NCBI GenBank assembly: GCA_904501625.1
Contig: CAJGBR010000002.1
Span: 1-64,000, forward strand
Direction: 5' to 3'
DNA from: an uncultured Rikenellaceae bacterium
Lineage (GTDB): Bacteria; Bacteroidota; Bacteroidia; Bacteroidales; Rikenellaceae
DNA: 64,000 nt
Part shown: positions 46,668-55,437 of the stretch, in pieces
How positions within the stretch are numbered: position 1 is the first letter of the stretch
Layout of the letters: each line of letters opens with the position of its first letter
The notes under the pieces: generated by a model
Databases searched by the model: none
What the model saw: the letters and a program-made list of their open reading frames with translations, nothing else
Told to the model about the DNA's origin: nothing
Translations under genes and position numbers: made by a program

Positions 46668-47915
46668 ATGATGAAACTGAACCGATCAACAATAAATGCG
46701 AACATCGAAGACTCGTTAGAACGAACAAAAGAGTTTATTCGAGAACACGTACACCTGTTCTCGCATCAAGGGACAATAGATAAAATCACACTCACCTATC
46801 GAGGCAAGATGGTTTTAATAGTTGTCGGATTAATTATCGGTTTATCATCTCTGACATTTACCAACCACCTTGCACGCCAGCTACGCGAGAAGGAGCAAAA
46901 CGAGGTACACCTCTGGTCGTATGCAATGAGCCGACTGGGAGATGTCAATAATCAGGACCCTCTGATTCAATTGATTATTCACGCCAATAATAAGATTCCG
47001 TTTATTCTCATCGACCAAAATCTATCGGTAATAAACTATCATCTTATTCCGAGCGACATCATTGAAAATAAAGAAAAACTGATGAATCAACTCGAAATGA
47101 TGTCGGCGAAAAATCCACGCATTGAGATTCCGAGCTACGTAAATACATTTTATCTCTTTTACGACGAATCGGCAATACTCAAGAGTATCTACTACTACCC
47201 GTATATTCAAATTGGTGTAATACTTATCTTCCTGCTATTCACCTACTTTATCTTCAAGTTTTCGAAACGCGACGAACAAAATCGCGTTTGGATCGGTATG
47301 GCAAAAGAAACAGCCCACCAACTTGGAACTCCAACCTCATCTCTGCTTGGCTGGCTCGAGTACCTCAAAACTCAACCAGTAGACCCAATGGTAACCGACG
47401 AGATGAATATGGACTTGATACGACTGCTCAAAGTTATTGATCGTTTTTCGAAAATCGGATCATCAACAACTCTTAGCGAAAAAGATGTCTGCCCGATTGT
47501 CGAAAACTGTATCAACTATTTCAATACGCGAATGCCAAAGAATGTCGCATTAAACTTCAATAAACCTCAATTTCCGATTGTATGTATGATCAATGACGCA
47601 CTTTTTGAGTGGGTAATTGAGAATGTCATAAAGAATGCGATAGATGCATTACAGGGAAAGGGCGAAATTACGGTCTCAATGTTACAGGACGACCGTCACC
47701 TCCATATAGATATAACCGATACCGGAAAGGGCATCCCAAAGTCCTCATTTAAGCGAATATTCGAACCGGGATATACCACTAAAACCCGAGGCTGGGGATT
47801 GGGCCTATCGTTGAGTAAACGTATCATTCGCGATAACCACCACGGACGCATCTTCGTACTGAGATCGGAGATTAATCACGGAACAACAATGCGTATCGAA
47901 CTAAAGAAGGTCTAA
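46668..47915 (+). CDS. Membrane sensor histidine kinase without adjacent regulator
   Basis: 415 residues. Two transmembrane helices (about 46-65 and 177-198) enclose an extracytoplasmic sensor domain of about 110 residues. The H-box is AKETAHQLGTPTSSLLGWLEYL (His217), followed by N-box VIENVIKNAIDAL, the G1 segment DTGKGIP and G2 GWGLGLSLSKRII. No response regulator is encoded next to it on this strand; the nearest one, convergent at 48 kb, has its own kinase. It is co-transcribed with the S41 protease, which suggests a link to envelope stress. Confidence 0.9.
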   Translation: MMKLNRSTINANIEDSLERTKEFIREHVHLFSHQGTIDKITLTYRGKMVLIVVGLIIGLSSLTFTNHLARQLREKEQNEVHLWSYAMSRLGDVNNQDPLIQLIIHANNKIPFILIDQNLSVINYHLIPSDIIENKEKLMNQLEMMSAKNPRIEIPSYVNTFYLFYDESAILKSIYYYPYIQIGVILIFLLFTYFIFKFSKRDEQNRVWIGMAKETAHQLGTPTSSLLGWLEYLKTQPVDPMVTDEMNMDLIRLLKVIDRFSKIGSSTTLSEKDVCPIVENCINYFNTRMPKNVALNFNKPQFPIVCMINDALFEWVIENVIKNAIDALQGKGEITVSMLQDDRHLHIDITDTGKGIPKSSFKRIFEPGYTTKTRGWGLGLSLSKRIIRDNHHGRIFVLRSEINHGTTMRIELKKV

Positions 47916-47928
47916 CCCTAAAGACAAT

Positions 47929-47960
47929 AAACGAGCAACCACGAGAGAGGTTGCTCGTTT
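47929..47960. terminator. Bidirectional terminator between histidine kinase and response regulator genes
   Basis: A 12-bp perfect stem (AAACGAGCAACC/GGTTGCTCGTTT) with an 8-base loop is followed by a short T run on the plus strand and an A-to-T run on the minus strand. Confidence 0.88.
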
Positions 47961-47977
47961 TATATTGTGATAATTAA

Positions 47978-48664
47978 CTAAATTTCGACCAACTGATTTT
48001 TGATTGAATAGACCACAAGATTTGCCGTATTTTTACACTTTGTTTTAGCAAGGATATTGGCCCTATGTTTATCAACGGTACGCTTAGAAATGAAGAGTTT
48101 ATCTGCAATTTCGACATTAGACAATCCCTGACAAATCAACAATAAGATCTGCAATTCACGTTGCGAAAGTGGTTCATTTTCATCACTATGATCCACAAAT
48201 TCATCGGCAGATTCATCGGACTCGATCTGCACGGTTGATTTCAAATTGCTCACCAAATTGAACAATAACTCCTGAGAGAAATATGAGCCACCCTCTACGA
48301 CCGTAATAATAGCATCACGCACCTGATTTATATCCGAATTCTTCAGTAGAAATCCTTTTACTCCTAACGAAACCATCTTGAAATAATAGTCCTCCTCACC
48401 ATACATCGAGAGCGTAATAATCTTTAAATCCGGATATTTTTCCAGAGCTTTTTGTGCAGCCTCAATACCATCCATTCCTGGCATACTAATATCCAACAAG
48501 ACCACATCAACCTTTACATCATCAATTAATTCAAGTAATTTGTTTCCGTCTGCAGCCTCACCAACAACGCGAAATCCGCTGATTACATTGAGCAGAGTTT
48601 TCAAGCCATTGCGAAACAATGTATGATCATCAACCAATAGGATATTTACTGTACTTCGTTCCAT
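47978..48664 (-). CDS. NarL/LuxR-family response regulator
   Basis: 228 residues. Receiver domain (about 5-125) with phosphoacceptor Asp58 in VVLLDISMPGMDG and Lys in VKGFLLKNSDI; a linker of acidic residues (about 145-165); a LuxR-type helix-turn-helix (about 167-225) with LSQRELQILLLICQGLSNVEIADKL as its first helices. It overlaps the kinase gene by 19 bases, so the two form a classic pair. Target genes are not apparent. Confidence 0.94.
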   Translation of the reverse strand: MERSTVNILLVDDHTLFRNGLKTLLNVISGFRVVGEAADGNKLLELIDDVKVDVVLLDISMPGMDGIEAAQKALEKYPDLKIITLSMYGEEDYYFKMVSLGVKGFLLKNSDINQVRDAIITVVEGGSYFSQELLFNLVSNLKSTVQIESDESADEFVDHSDENEPLSQRELQILLLICQGLSNVEIADKLFISKRTVDKHRANILAKTKCKNTANLVVYSIKNQLVEI

Positions 48665-49611
48665 TTAACACTATGAATTTTAACGAGAAATTCAGTTCCG
48701 CGAGCTTCAGAACTCTCAATTACCACCTCACCCTTAATTGATTCGACCCTCGAAATTATGTTTGAGAGTCCCATACCAGAATTATTATGAGTCACAGCAT
48801 CAACATCAAATCCACACCCGTTATCCTTATAAATTAACTCCAATTCTGTATCATTCAATTTCAATTCGATGTATGCCTCAGTTGCTCCGGAGTGTTTAAT
48901 CGTATTATTTATCATTTCGCAGATAATTCGATAGAGAATGATTTCGATATTACTCTGCAATCTGATATGCTTGAGATTCGACACAAATGTAATCTTTGAA
49001 TCGCAAATACGCTCAAATTTTCGAATAAAATTTTCGACTGCACGTTCAATGCCGAAGTTATTGAGAATGTGAGGACTAAGATTATTCGAAATCAATTTTA
49101 GCGACTTAACAGCCTCGTCAATAACCATATTCGTATTTTTGATTATCTCGGTCTGTTCATCTGTCATCTGAGTACTTGCAAGTGCCGATACCGACATTTT
49201 GGCCGATGACAACAGCGGTCCCAAGCCATCGTGAATATCTTTCGAGAATCTCATACGTTCACGTTCCTCAGTCTGAATCACAATATTTACGATTCTCTCT
49301 GATGATATTCTTTTTTGGCGTTCCATATCAAAAATATAGTTCAGCACCTTTGGAATCATAAATACCCCTATCGTAAAACACAACGAAACCAAGATTCCTA
49401 GCCAGACAATCACCTCAACCGACAATGCAAAATCCTTTCCTATAATGAATCTGACAAAATCGCCGATTCGAGTGAGAGTCATAATGGTCAATGCGATCGA
49501 AATCAGAATCCACGAAGCGTTATATTTCGTTGCCCGAATCAATCGTATAGCAACCAAGGCTGCCACAAGTTGAAGCAAGATCGAAACTATAAATAATATC
49601 TTGAGAATCAT
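48646..49611 (-). CDS. NarX-type (HisKA_3) sensor histidine kinase
   Basis: 321 residues with three or so transmembrane segments (about 4-24, 33-50, 65-87) and little extracytoplasmic sequence, so the signal may be sensed in the membrane. The HisKA_3 motif FSKDIHDGLGPLLSSAKM has His127. The ATPase part has EMINNTIKHSGA and DNGCGFDVD, then GMGLSNIISRVESIKG. It is the partner of the NarL-type regulator that overlaps its 3' end, and it lies in one operon behind sppA and a DUF4924 gene. Confidence 0.93.
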   Translation of the reverse strand: MILKILFIVSILLQLVAALVAIRLIRATKYNASWILISIALTIMTLTRIGDFVRFIIGKDFALSVEVIVWLGILVSLCFTIGVFMIPKVLNYIFDMERQKRISSERIVNIVIQTEERERMRFSKDIHDGLGPLLSSAKMSVSALASTQMTDEQTEIIKNTNMVIDEAVKSLKLISNNLSPHILNNFGIERAVENFIRKFERICDSKITFVSNLKHIRLQSNIEIILYRIICEMINNTIKHSGATEAYIELKLNDTELELIYKDNGCGFDVDAVTHNNSGMGLSNIISRVESIKGEVVIESSEARGTEFLVKIHSVKWNEVQ

Positions 49612-49622
49612 TGCATTAACTT

Positions 49623-50186
49623 CTATTCTTCACGATATATATCAACCTCACCGCGTTCGTTTTTCAGGTAGAAATCTGACAACATCGCAATGAGTGGTGA
49701 GATTAGTGTTATTACATCGTTGATATATTGACTATGGTCATCTTGCACCCCTTTTATTCGGTAAAGCATCACTGCATACAGAGCCCTGAAACAGATCTCT
49801 ATATCCGTAACATTCAAGTTTTTAAACACAGCCTTCAGACGAGGTAATTCGCCTCCCACCCTACTCCAGACCTCACGGTATTTTTTACCTATGGGCTGGA
49901 TCAACAGTTCGGTATGCAAGTCGTGCATATCAGATATCAAGTGCAGCGTATGTTGAAGATGTCCAAATTCGACCTTTCCCTCCTCTTTCAGTAATGAAAC
50001 AAGCTCCATATACCACATAAACAATTGCTGTTTCTGCTCGGGTAATAGAGCCGACTGTGGTTCCACCAACTGATTCCATATAGCCTCCGGGCTGAATTGC
50101 AAGGCTCTCAACAAATCCTCCAACTGCCAGAGATAGAGTATATATTCAGCAATATTCTCTGCACGTTTTTTCTGTGCAATAAACAT
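49623..50186 (-). CDS. DUF4924 family protein
   Basis: 187 residues, predicted all-helical and soluble. The N-terminus MFIAQKKRAENIAEYILYLW and the stretch FGHLQHTLHLISDMHDLHTELL with EICFRALYAVMLYRIKG match the Bacteroidetes DUF4924 family. Function unknown. It lies between sppA (14 bases before) and the two-component kinase (11 bases after) on the same strand. Confidence 0.85.
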   Translation of the reverse strand: MFIAQKKRAENIAEYILYLWQLEDLLRALQFSPEAIWNQLVEPQSALLPEQKQQLFMWYMELVSLLKEEGKVEFGHLQHTLHLISDMHDLHTELLIQPIGKKYREVWSRVGGELPRLKAVFKNLNVTDIEICFRALYAVMLYRIKGVQDDHSQYINDVITLISPLIAMLSDFYLKNERGEVDIYREE

Positions 50187-50200
50187 CTTTTCAGTAATTA

Positions 50201-51997
50201 TTATTCAATATTAAACACTACGGGAGATAGTGCCATAACCTTACCCGACATATTCATAACAGCCTTCACACGTTCGATATATTCGTCCAGCACACTTCTC
50301 TGAATATTTGCATCGATTTTCACAAATTTCTTCAGCATATTAACCATTTTATCCATCGAGTCATCTTTATTCGGCAACAGTGACAAAGTATAATTATTCT
50401 CAATTCCTGAAAGTTTAGCAGCAATCAAGATCGCTTCGCGCAACCCTCCGAGTTCATCTACCAGTCCTACCCTTTTTGCTTCAATACCTGTCCATACACG
50501 ACCACTTGCAATAGATTCAACCTGTTCAAGAGTCATATTTCGACCCGTAGCTACACGTTCTTTGAATAGTGTATACACCTCGTCAATAGATTTTTGTAAA
50601 AAATTTCGATGAGCAGGAGTCATCGAACCGAATCCGATATCAGATGATTTATTTGTCTTTACGACATCGAATGTTATTCCGAGTTTATTCAGTGCTTTTG
50701 TAGGATCAATTGCCACCGAGAATACACCAATAGAACCTGTCAGAGTCAAAGGTGAGGCTACAATTCTGTCAGCAAGTGCCGAAATGTAATACCCACCAGA
50801 TGCGGCATAAGCACTCATCGAAATAACTACCGGTTTTACTTTGCGAAGTTTTTCAACCTGAGAACATATAATTTCCGAATCCAACGCACTTCCTCCAGGA
50901 CTATTTACTCGAATGACCACAGCTTTAATGGTACTATCTTTTTCAACAGATTTCAATTTTGAGAGCATATCTCCCGGAGTTATATTTTTACTTGAAGCAG
51001 CAATCGGCATAATAGCACCTTCAGCCTGAATAACTACCACCTTGTTTTTGCCTACATTTTGAGACTTTTTACCTTTATTCGCAAGAACAAATGTCGACAT
51101 ATAATTTTTCAATGACACTGTTTTCAACATTTTCTTATTGCCACCATAAAGGTTATACAACATTTCAGAAGCTTGTTCAGGCCCCCCTATTCTATCAACA
51201 AATCCGTGATTAACCACATCTTTAGATGTTGCAATTGCGAGATCTGATGCCAATTGTTGTAACTTAGCCGAATCCAATCCTCTTGATTTTGCCACATCAT
51301 TTAAGATGTATCCCCAAATTGTATTCAACATCAATTCGGTTTGTTTTCGGTTTTCATCACTCATTTTCTTTTCGGTATATGGCTCGACGGCACTCTTGAA
51401 TTTACCACAACGGAAAACTTCAGCATCTATACCAAATTTGTCGAACAAACCTTTGTAAAACATCCCACCACTAGCTAATCCCCACCAAGGCAGACTGCCC
51501 AAACGGCTGAGCATTATAGAATCGGATACAGACGAAATGTAATACTCCCCTAGCGAATTGAACGTATCTGCATAAACATATATTGGTTTTTCTTTTGCAA
51601 ACTCAGCCAGAACTTCTCTGAATTCAACCATCTGAGCCATATTCAATGACATACCATTCGGATTCAGTCGCATTGCGATAATTTTATTATCTTTAGCTGC
51701 GAAACGTATAACATCCAATGCCTTCAGATAGTTTACCTTGTTGACCTTCAACAGTGAACTTTCAATCTCAAGGGACACATTTCCGAATTGATTTTGGTAG
51801 ACACCCTCTTCAAAAACCGTCTTCATATCAACAACCAGAACTGTTGAATCCTTAACCACAACAGGTTTGGATGTTGTTGAAATACTCATCGTACTTATTG
51901 TTCCTGCCATAATCACAACACTCAAAAATCCAACAAATACCGAAGCAACAACAACGGCCAACAATGATGCAAAAAAAGTTTGTACAAAATTCTTCAT
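50201..51997 (-). CDS. sppA: Signal peptide peptidase SppA, long (67K) type
   Basis: 598 residues with an N-terminal membrane anchor (about 8-34). It is a tandem S49 protein like E. coli SppA. The catalytic Lys is in RCGKFKSAVEPYTEKKM in the N-terminal half. The catalytic Ser is in SAYAASGGYYISALADRIVA in the C-terminal half, preceded by RVNSPGGSALDSEII. It degrades leftover signal peptides in the membrane. It opens a minus-strand operon with DUF4924 and a two-component system, and its promoter region forms a palindrome shared with mrp. Confidence 0.94.
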   Translation of the reverse strand: MKNFVQTFFASLLAVVVASVFVGFLSVVIMAGTISTMSISTTSKPVVVKDSTVLVVDMKTVFEEGVYQNQFGNVSLEIESSLLKVNKVNYLKALDVIRFAAKDNKIIAMRLNPNGMSLNMAQMVEFREVLAEFAKEKPIYVYADTFNSLGEYYISSVSDSIMLSRLGSLPWWGLASGGMFYKGLFDKFGIDAEVFRCGKFKSAVEPYTEKKMSDENRKQTELMLNTIWGYILNDVAKSRGLDSAKLQQLASDLAIATSKDVVNHGFVDRIGGPEQASEMLYNLYGGNKKMLKTVSLKNYMSTFVLANKGKKSQNVGKNKVVVIQAEGAIMPIAASSKNITPGDMLSKLKSVEKDSTIKAVVIRVNSPGGSALDSEIICSQVEKLRKVKPVVISMSAYAASGGYYISALADRIVASPLTLTGSIGVFSVAIDPTKALNKLGITFDVVKTNKSSDIGFGSMTPAHRNFLQKSIDEVYTLFKERVATGRNMTLEQVESIASGRVWTGIEAKRVGLVDELGGLREAILIAAKLSGIENNYTLSLLPNKDDSMDKMVNMLKKFVKIDANIQRSVLDEYIERVKAVMNMSGKVMALSPVVFNIE

Positions 51998-52024
51998 ATG
52001 CCTAAGTTTTTATGTTTATCTCCG

Positions 52025-52061
52025 CGAAGTTACAACTTTTTGAGTTAAAGTTGTAACTTTG
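52025..52061. promoter_or_regulatory. Palindromic divergent promoter region between sppA and mrp
   Basis: A 13-bp inverted repeat (AAGTTACAACTTT, 52027-52039, and AAAGTTGTAACTT, 52047-52059) has a 7-base centre. Each arm carries a -7-like box pointing outward: TAACTTTG at 52054-52061 for mrp, and TAACTTCG on the minus strand (52032 to 52025) for sppA. A dimeric regulator or mutual promoter interference would fit. Confidence 0.6.
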
Positions 52062-52082
52062 CAACAAAATAATTTTGTTTTT

Positions 52083-53123
52083 ATGGAACTCAATAAGATT
52101 AAAAATTCCCTGTCAATTGTACAGCATCCGGAATTCAAACAAGACATCGTTTCCTTAGGAATGGTAGAACTTGAAGAAAGTGGAGATAAATTGATTGTAA
52201 CAATCTCTTTCCGCAAAGCAAAAGATCCTTTCTCAAAGGCAATTGAACGAAATGTTATCAATACGATTTTAACCAAATTTCCTGAACTCGAAGGTAAACT
52301 TCAAATCAAAGTAAACAAGCCTGAAGTTGCTCAGCCACAGAACCAAACTCCGAGTGAGATCACAGCAGGAAAAATCATCGCTGTAGCCAGCGGAAAGGGT
52401 GGAGTAGGGAAATCTACCGTAACTGCAAACCTAGCAGTCGCTCTCAATCGCAAAGGCTATAAAATCGGAATTCTTGATGCAGATATCTACGGACCATCAA
52501 TGCCTAAAATGTTCGGCATAGAAGATTATCGTCCATACACACAAGAAGTTGAAGGTCGTGAGCGCATCGTTCCTGCAGAAAAGAACGGCATAAAAATCAA
52601 CTCAATCGGATTCTATCTGCCATCAGACCAGGCTCTGATTTGGAGAGGACCGATGGCTTCGAGTGCATTGAAGCAACTACTTCACGATACCCTTTGGGGC
52701 GAATTGGATTTTCTGCTGATTGATATGCCTCCGGGAACTGGCGATGTACACCTGACTTTGGTTAATGAAATTACCATCGATGGAGCAGTCATCGTAAGTA
52801 CACCTCAACAGATTGCCCTCGCTGACGTTATTCGCGGAATAGAGATGTTCCAAAATAAAAACATCAAGATTCCAGTATTGGGTATGATCGAAAATATGGC
52901 TTGGTTTACACCGGCCGAATTGCCCGACCACCGTTACTACATTTTCGGACGTGACGGAGGTAAGCAACTTGCTCAACGTATTGGAATTCCACTGCTAGGA
53001 CAGATTCCACTGGTACAGAGTGTGTGTGAAAGTGCAGACAATGGTGTAATTACCGATGCGGGTTCAACAGGTGTGGAAAAATATTTCAACGACGCAGCAC
53101 AACAGATTATTGACAGTTTATAA
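52083..53123 (+). CDS. Mrp/NBP35-family iron-sulphur cluster carrier ATPase
   Basis: 347 residues from the ATG at 52083; the longer frame begins with TTG inside the -7 box and is rejected. N-terminal MIP18-like domain (about 1-85), then a deviant Walker A VASGKGGVGKSTVTANLA, IGILDADIYGPSMPKMFG, and LLIDMPPGTGDVHLTL. The CxxC often seen near the C-terminus of NBP35 proteins is not evident in the segment ENMAWFTPAELPDHRYYIFG, where Phe and Pro stand instead. It probably carries Fe-S clusters to targets such as the ferredoxin-linked enzymes here. Confidence 0.9.
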   Translation: MELNKIKNSLSIVQHPEFKQDIVSLGMVELEESGDKLIVTISFRKAKDPFSKAIERNVINTILTKFPELEGKLQIKVNKPEVAQPQNQTPSEITAGKIIAVASGKGGVGKSTVTANLAVALNRKGYKIGILDADIYGPSMPKMFGIEDYRPYTQEVEGRERIVPAEKNGIKINSIGFYLPSDQALIWRGPMASSALKQLLHDTLWGELDFLLIDMPPGTGDVHLTLVNEITIDGAVIVSTPQQIALADVIRGIEMFQNKNIKIPVLGMIENMAWFTPAELPDHRYYIFGRDGGKQLAQRIGIPLLGQIPLVQSVCESADNGVITDAGSTGVEKYFNDAAQQIIDSL

Positions 53124-53169
53124 TCTACTGAAATAAAACACTTTGTATAAAACTATTAACTTTCTGACG

Positions 53170-54465
53170 ATGATTAAAAATTTGCTTTTATTGTTTTTGG
53201 TCGTCTGCTTTAGCTGTTGCAGCAAGCCAATGAACAACGAAAAATTCAAGGAGTGTTTAACAACACTTAGTAGTTACAACAAACTCTACAACGAAGGAAA
53301 CTTCACTGCAGAGGATTCTGCGAAACTGAAGGCATATCTGCAAGAATTTGACTCTAAATACGACATTAAGAAGGTAAACTACAAGCAGATGCTTACTCTT
53401 TTACGATACGCACATATCAATATTGTGAGTGAGTGGATTATGCCGTCACTCACAAAAATGGCCGAACAGAAGAGTGATAGTTCTTGTCTGTTGCAATTTG
53501 CTATGTATAATCTCGAAGGCAAAGAGGCACCTCTGACCTTCGAACGTTATATGAAGATTTTGTCAAATCCGTATCTTATGATACACTTGAGCAACAGTAA
53601 TTTTGTATTGAAATTGGTCAGCAAAATCGAAATGAACGCTACTCAAACCGAACAACTCATAAGACATATAATGCCACATATTGACTCAAAGGTTGCGGTT
53701 TTCGGATTTTATGCTCTGACAAGCGAAGTGTGGGGAAAAATTTTGGCTGCGGGAGAAGCTTTCCCGAAAGAGTTGAAGGAAGAGTACTATCAGAAGGTTC
53801 TTGCTGCAATGCGTGAAATCATTGATGAGGACAAAGACTTGAATGTCAACAATCTTAAAGAGACATATGCATCATTCAACACCCTCTATGCACGAGGCGA
53901 ACTGATTGGTAGCATTGCTCCTGAGCTTGACTTTATCTGGAATAGTGCCGGTATGGAACTGAAAAATCTGTCAGATTTGCGAGGCAAGATTGTTATTGTT
54001 GATTTCTGGGCAACTTGGTGTACTCCGTGTGTGAGATCTTTCCCCAATATCAGAAAACTTCAGGAGAGATACAAAGATTACCCCGTAGTGTTCATCGGTG
54101 TTACCAGCATACAGGGACGCCACATCGACCGTGTAAACAACAAAACAATTGACACAAAAGGTGATCCAGAAAAAGAATTAAACCTAATGAAGGTCTTTAT
54201 AAAAGATCAGAATATGACTTGGAATGTAGCATTCACGAAACAGGAAGTATACAATCCCGACTATGGTGTTCGTGGAATACCTCACATTGCGATTATTGAC
54301 ACAGAAGGTAAAGTTCGTTACAACAAGATTAATCCGGGTTCAGCACCATATGAAGAGGCTGAAAAGATTGATGCATTGCTGAAAGAAGCAGGACTGAAAT
54401 ATCCTACACAACCAATGGAAAAACGAAACTATGCTGCAGAAGCTGCTGCCTCGACAAAGAAATAA
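53170..54465 (+). CDS. TlpA-like thioredoxin-domain lipoprotein
   Basis: 431 residues from the ATG at 53170 (MIKNLLLLFLVVCFSCCSK), a lipoprotein signal with Cys at residue 16 or 17. A helical N-terminal domain of about 240 residues has no family I can name. The C-terminal AhpC/TSA-Redoxin domain (about 255-405) has DFWATWCTPCVRSFPNI with the CxxC active site, and later the cis-Pro in GVRGIPHIAIID. Such proteins keep periplasmic thiols reduced or serve cytochrome maturation. It follows mrp by 46 bases and ends at a terminator. Confidence 0.88.
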   Translation: MIKNLLLLFLVVCFSCCSKPMNNEKFKECLTTLSSYNKLYNEGNFTAEDSAKLKAYLQEFDSKYDIKKVNYKQMLTLLRYAHINIVSEWIMPSLTKMAEQKSDSSCLLQFAMYNLEGKEAPLTFERYMKILSNPYLMIHLSNSNFVLKLVSKIEMNATQTEQLIRHIMPHIDSKVAVFGFYALTSEVWGKILAAGEAFPKELKEEYYQKVLAAMREIIDEDKDLNVNNLKETYASFNTLYARGELIGSIAPELDFIWNSAGMELKNLSDLRGKIVIVDFWATWCTPCVRSFPNIRKLQERYKDYPVVFIGVTSIQGRHIDRVNNKTIDTKGDPEKELNLMKVFIKDQNMTWNVAFTKQEVYNPDYGVRGIPHIAIIDTEGKVRYNKINPGSAPYEEAEKIDALLKEAGLKYPTQPMEKRNYAAEAAASTKK

Positions 54466-54484
54466 TCTGTTTTTTACCCGATAT

Positions 54485-54521
54485 AAAAATAACCCGTCGA
54501 ACAATCTCGCGGGTTATTTTT
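54485..54521. terminator. Bidirectional terminator after the TlpA-like gene
   Basis: AAAAATAACCCG pairs with CGGGTTATTTTT, with an inner CGA/TCG extension after one bulged base, then more T residues. It is placed to serve both the TlpA-like gene and the convergent DUF3467 gene. Confidence 0.87.
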
Positions 54522-54540
54522 TTGCGTTTTATACGGGTAT

Positions 54541-54849
54541 TTAAGCCTCGCCCTTGACCTTCACATTAAATCCTTTGTTGATTGGTACAGGGATCTTTAT
54601 TTCGCCGAAAATCTGCTCATATTTCGAGATATTTTCAGTTAGAGACATCAGCAATCTCTTGGCGTGTTCGGGAGTCAAAATAATTCTGTTTTTGACGGGA
54701 GCCTTTTCCAATCCCGGCATTACTCTGACAAAATCCAAAATAAACTCAGATGTCGAATGAGATATGACCGTCAGATTGGCATAGGTACCTTCACCGATCT
54801 CTTTTGATAATTCGATAGTCAATGGGATTTCAATTTCTTCTTTTTCCAT
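54541..54849 (-). CDS. DUF3467 family protein
   Basis: 102 residues from the ATG at 54849 (MEKEEIEIPLTIEL). Contains GTYANLTVISHSTSEFILDFV and the region NRIILTPEHAKRLLMSLTENI, the signature of DUF3467, a small soluble family in Bacteroidetes and other phyla with unknown function. A longer TTG-started frame to 54885 exists but has no support and would run into the lipoprotein remnant upstream. Confidence 0.85.
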   Translation of the reverse strand: MEKEEIEIPLTIELSKEIGEGTYANLTVISHSTSEFILDFVRVMPGLEKAPVKNRIILTPEHAKRLLMSLTENISKYEQIFGEIKIPVPINKGFNVKVKGEA

Positions 54850-54877
54850 AATCAGTACTTCTAAATATTCCGTAAAA

Positions 54878-55070
54878 TTATTCAATTTCTGTGGAAAAAC
54901 AAAAAACTATAAAATGAGGTTCATCTTTGGTAGCATTATCCCACGAACCACCATTTTGTGTGATATACAATCTCACACGATATTCGTGGCCACGATAAAT
55001 ATTATGATCGGTATTTGTATCTGCAACACGCCATTATAACAATGGACATTAGTAGAATTTTTCTCCTCAT
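54878..55070 (-). pseudogene. Frameshifted small lipoprotein gene
   Basis: On the minus strand an ATG at 55070 gives MRRKILLMSIVIMACC, a lipoprotein signal peptide with a lipobox, then runs to a stop in that frame. One base over, from 55033, the frame stays open with protein-like content (DTNTDHNIYRGHEYRVRLYI, then TQNGGSWDN) to a stop at 54880. One extra base, or two missing, near 55034 would join them into a product of about 64 residues. It may be a decayed gene or a sequencing error. I recognise no family. It lies just upstream of DUF3467. Confidence 0.5.
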
Positions 55071-55281
55071 AATTCTATTTTTTAAACTTTATTCTGTTTT
55101 TATCTCTCACAAATAGCCGAACTATTTGAAATTGTATACTTTTTTCTCTTTTAAAATTTGGAAGTATATTGATTTTATTTATTAACATCTTGATTTTAAG
55201 TAAAATAATTTCACTTATCGGGCTGCAAAGGTGATATCCTATATTCGAAAATATAAAGTATTTAGAAAAAATATTCAATTT

Positions 55282-55307
55282 TTTATCATTTGTTATAAAA
55301 TGATAAA
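55282..55307. repeat. Inverted repeat in AT-rich gap before lpxK
   Basis: TTTATCATTT and AAATGATAAA form a perfect 10-bp inverted repeat with a 6-base centre. It is too AT-rich, and has no T tract placed correctly, to be a clear terminator. The rest of 55071-55377 is AT-rich with no reading frame that I can support. Confidence 0.4.
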
Positions 55308-55377
55308 TTAAAAAATCAATATACGGTCAACAAAAATGAGATGTTTTTGCTAAAAAATGATGTAAAACAGAAATTAT

Positions 55378-55408
55378 TTTGAAAATCAATTTTTTACTCT
55401 TAACTTTG
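55378..55408 (+). promoter_or_regulatory. Promoter of lpxK-PNP
   Basis: TTTG at 55378-55381 and TAACTTTG at 55401-55408 are exactly 19 bases apart, 29 bases before the lpxK start. Confidence 0.72.
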
Positions 55409-55437
55409 AGGGATTCTGTAATACTTAATGATACCAA

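Noticed and set aside
55226-55233. CACCTTTG on the minus strand as a promoter for the lipoprotein remnant
   Set aside because: It has one mismatch to TAnnTTTG, no -33 partner, and lies about 155 bases before the start codon; too weak to list as a feature.
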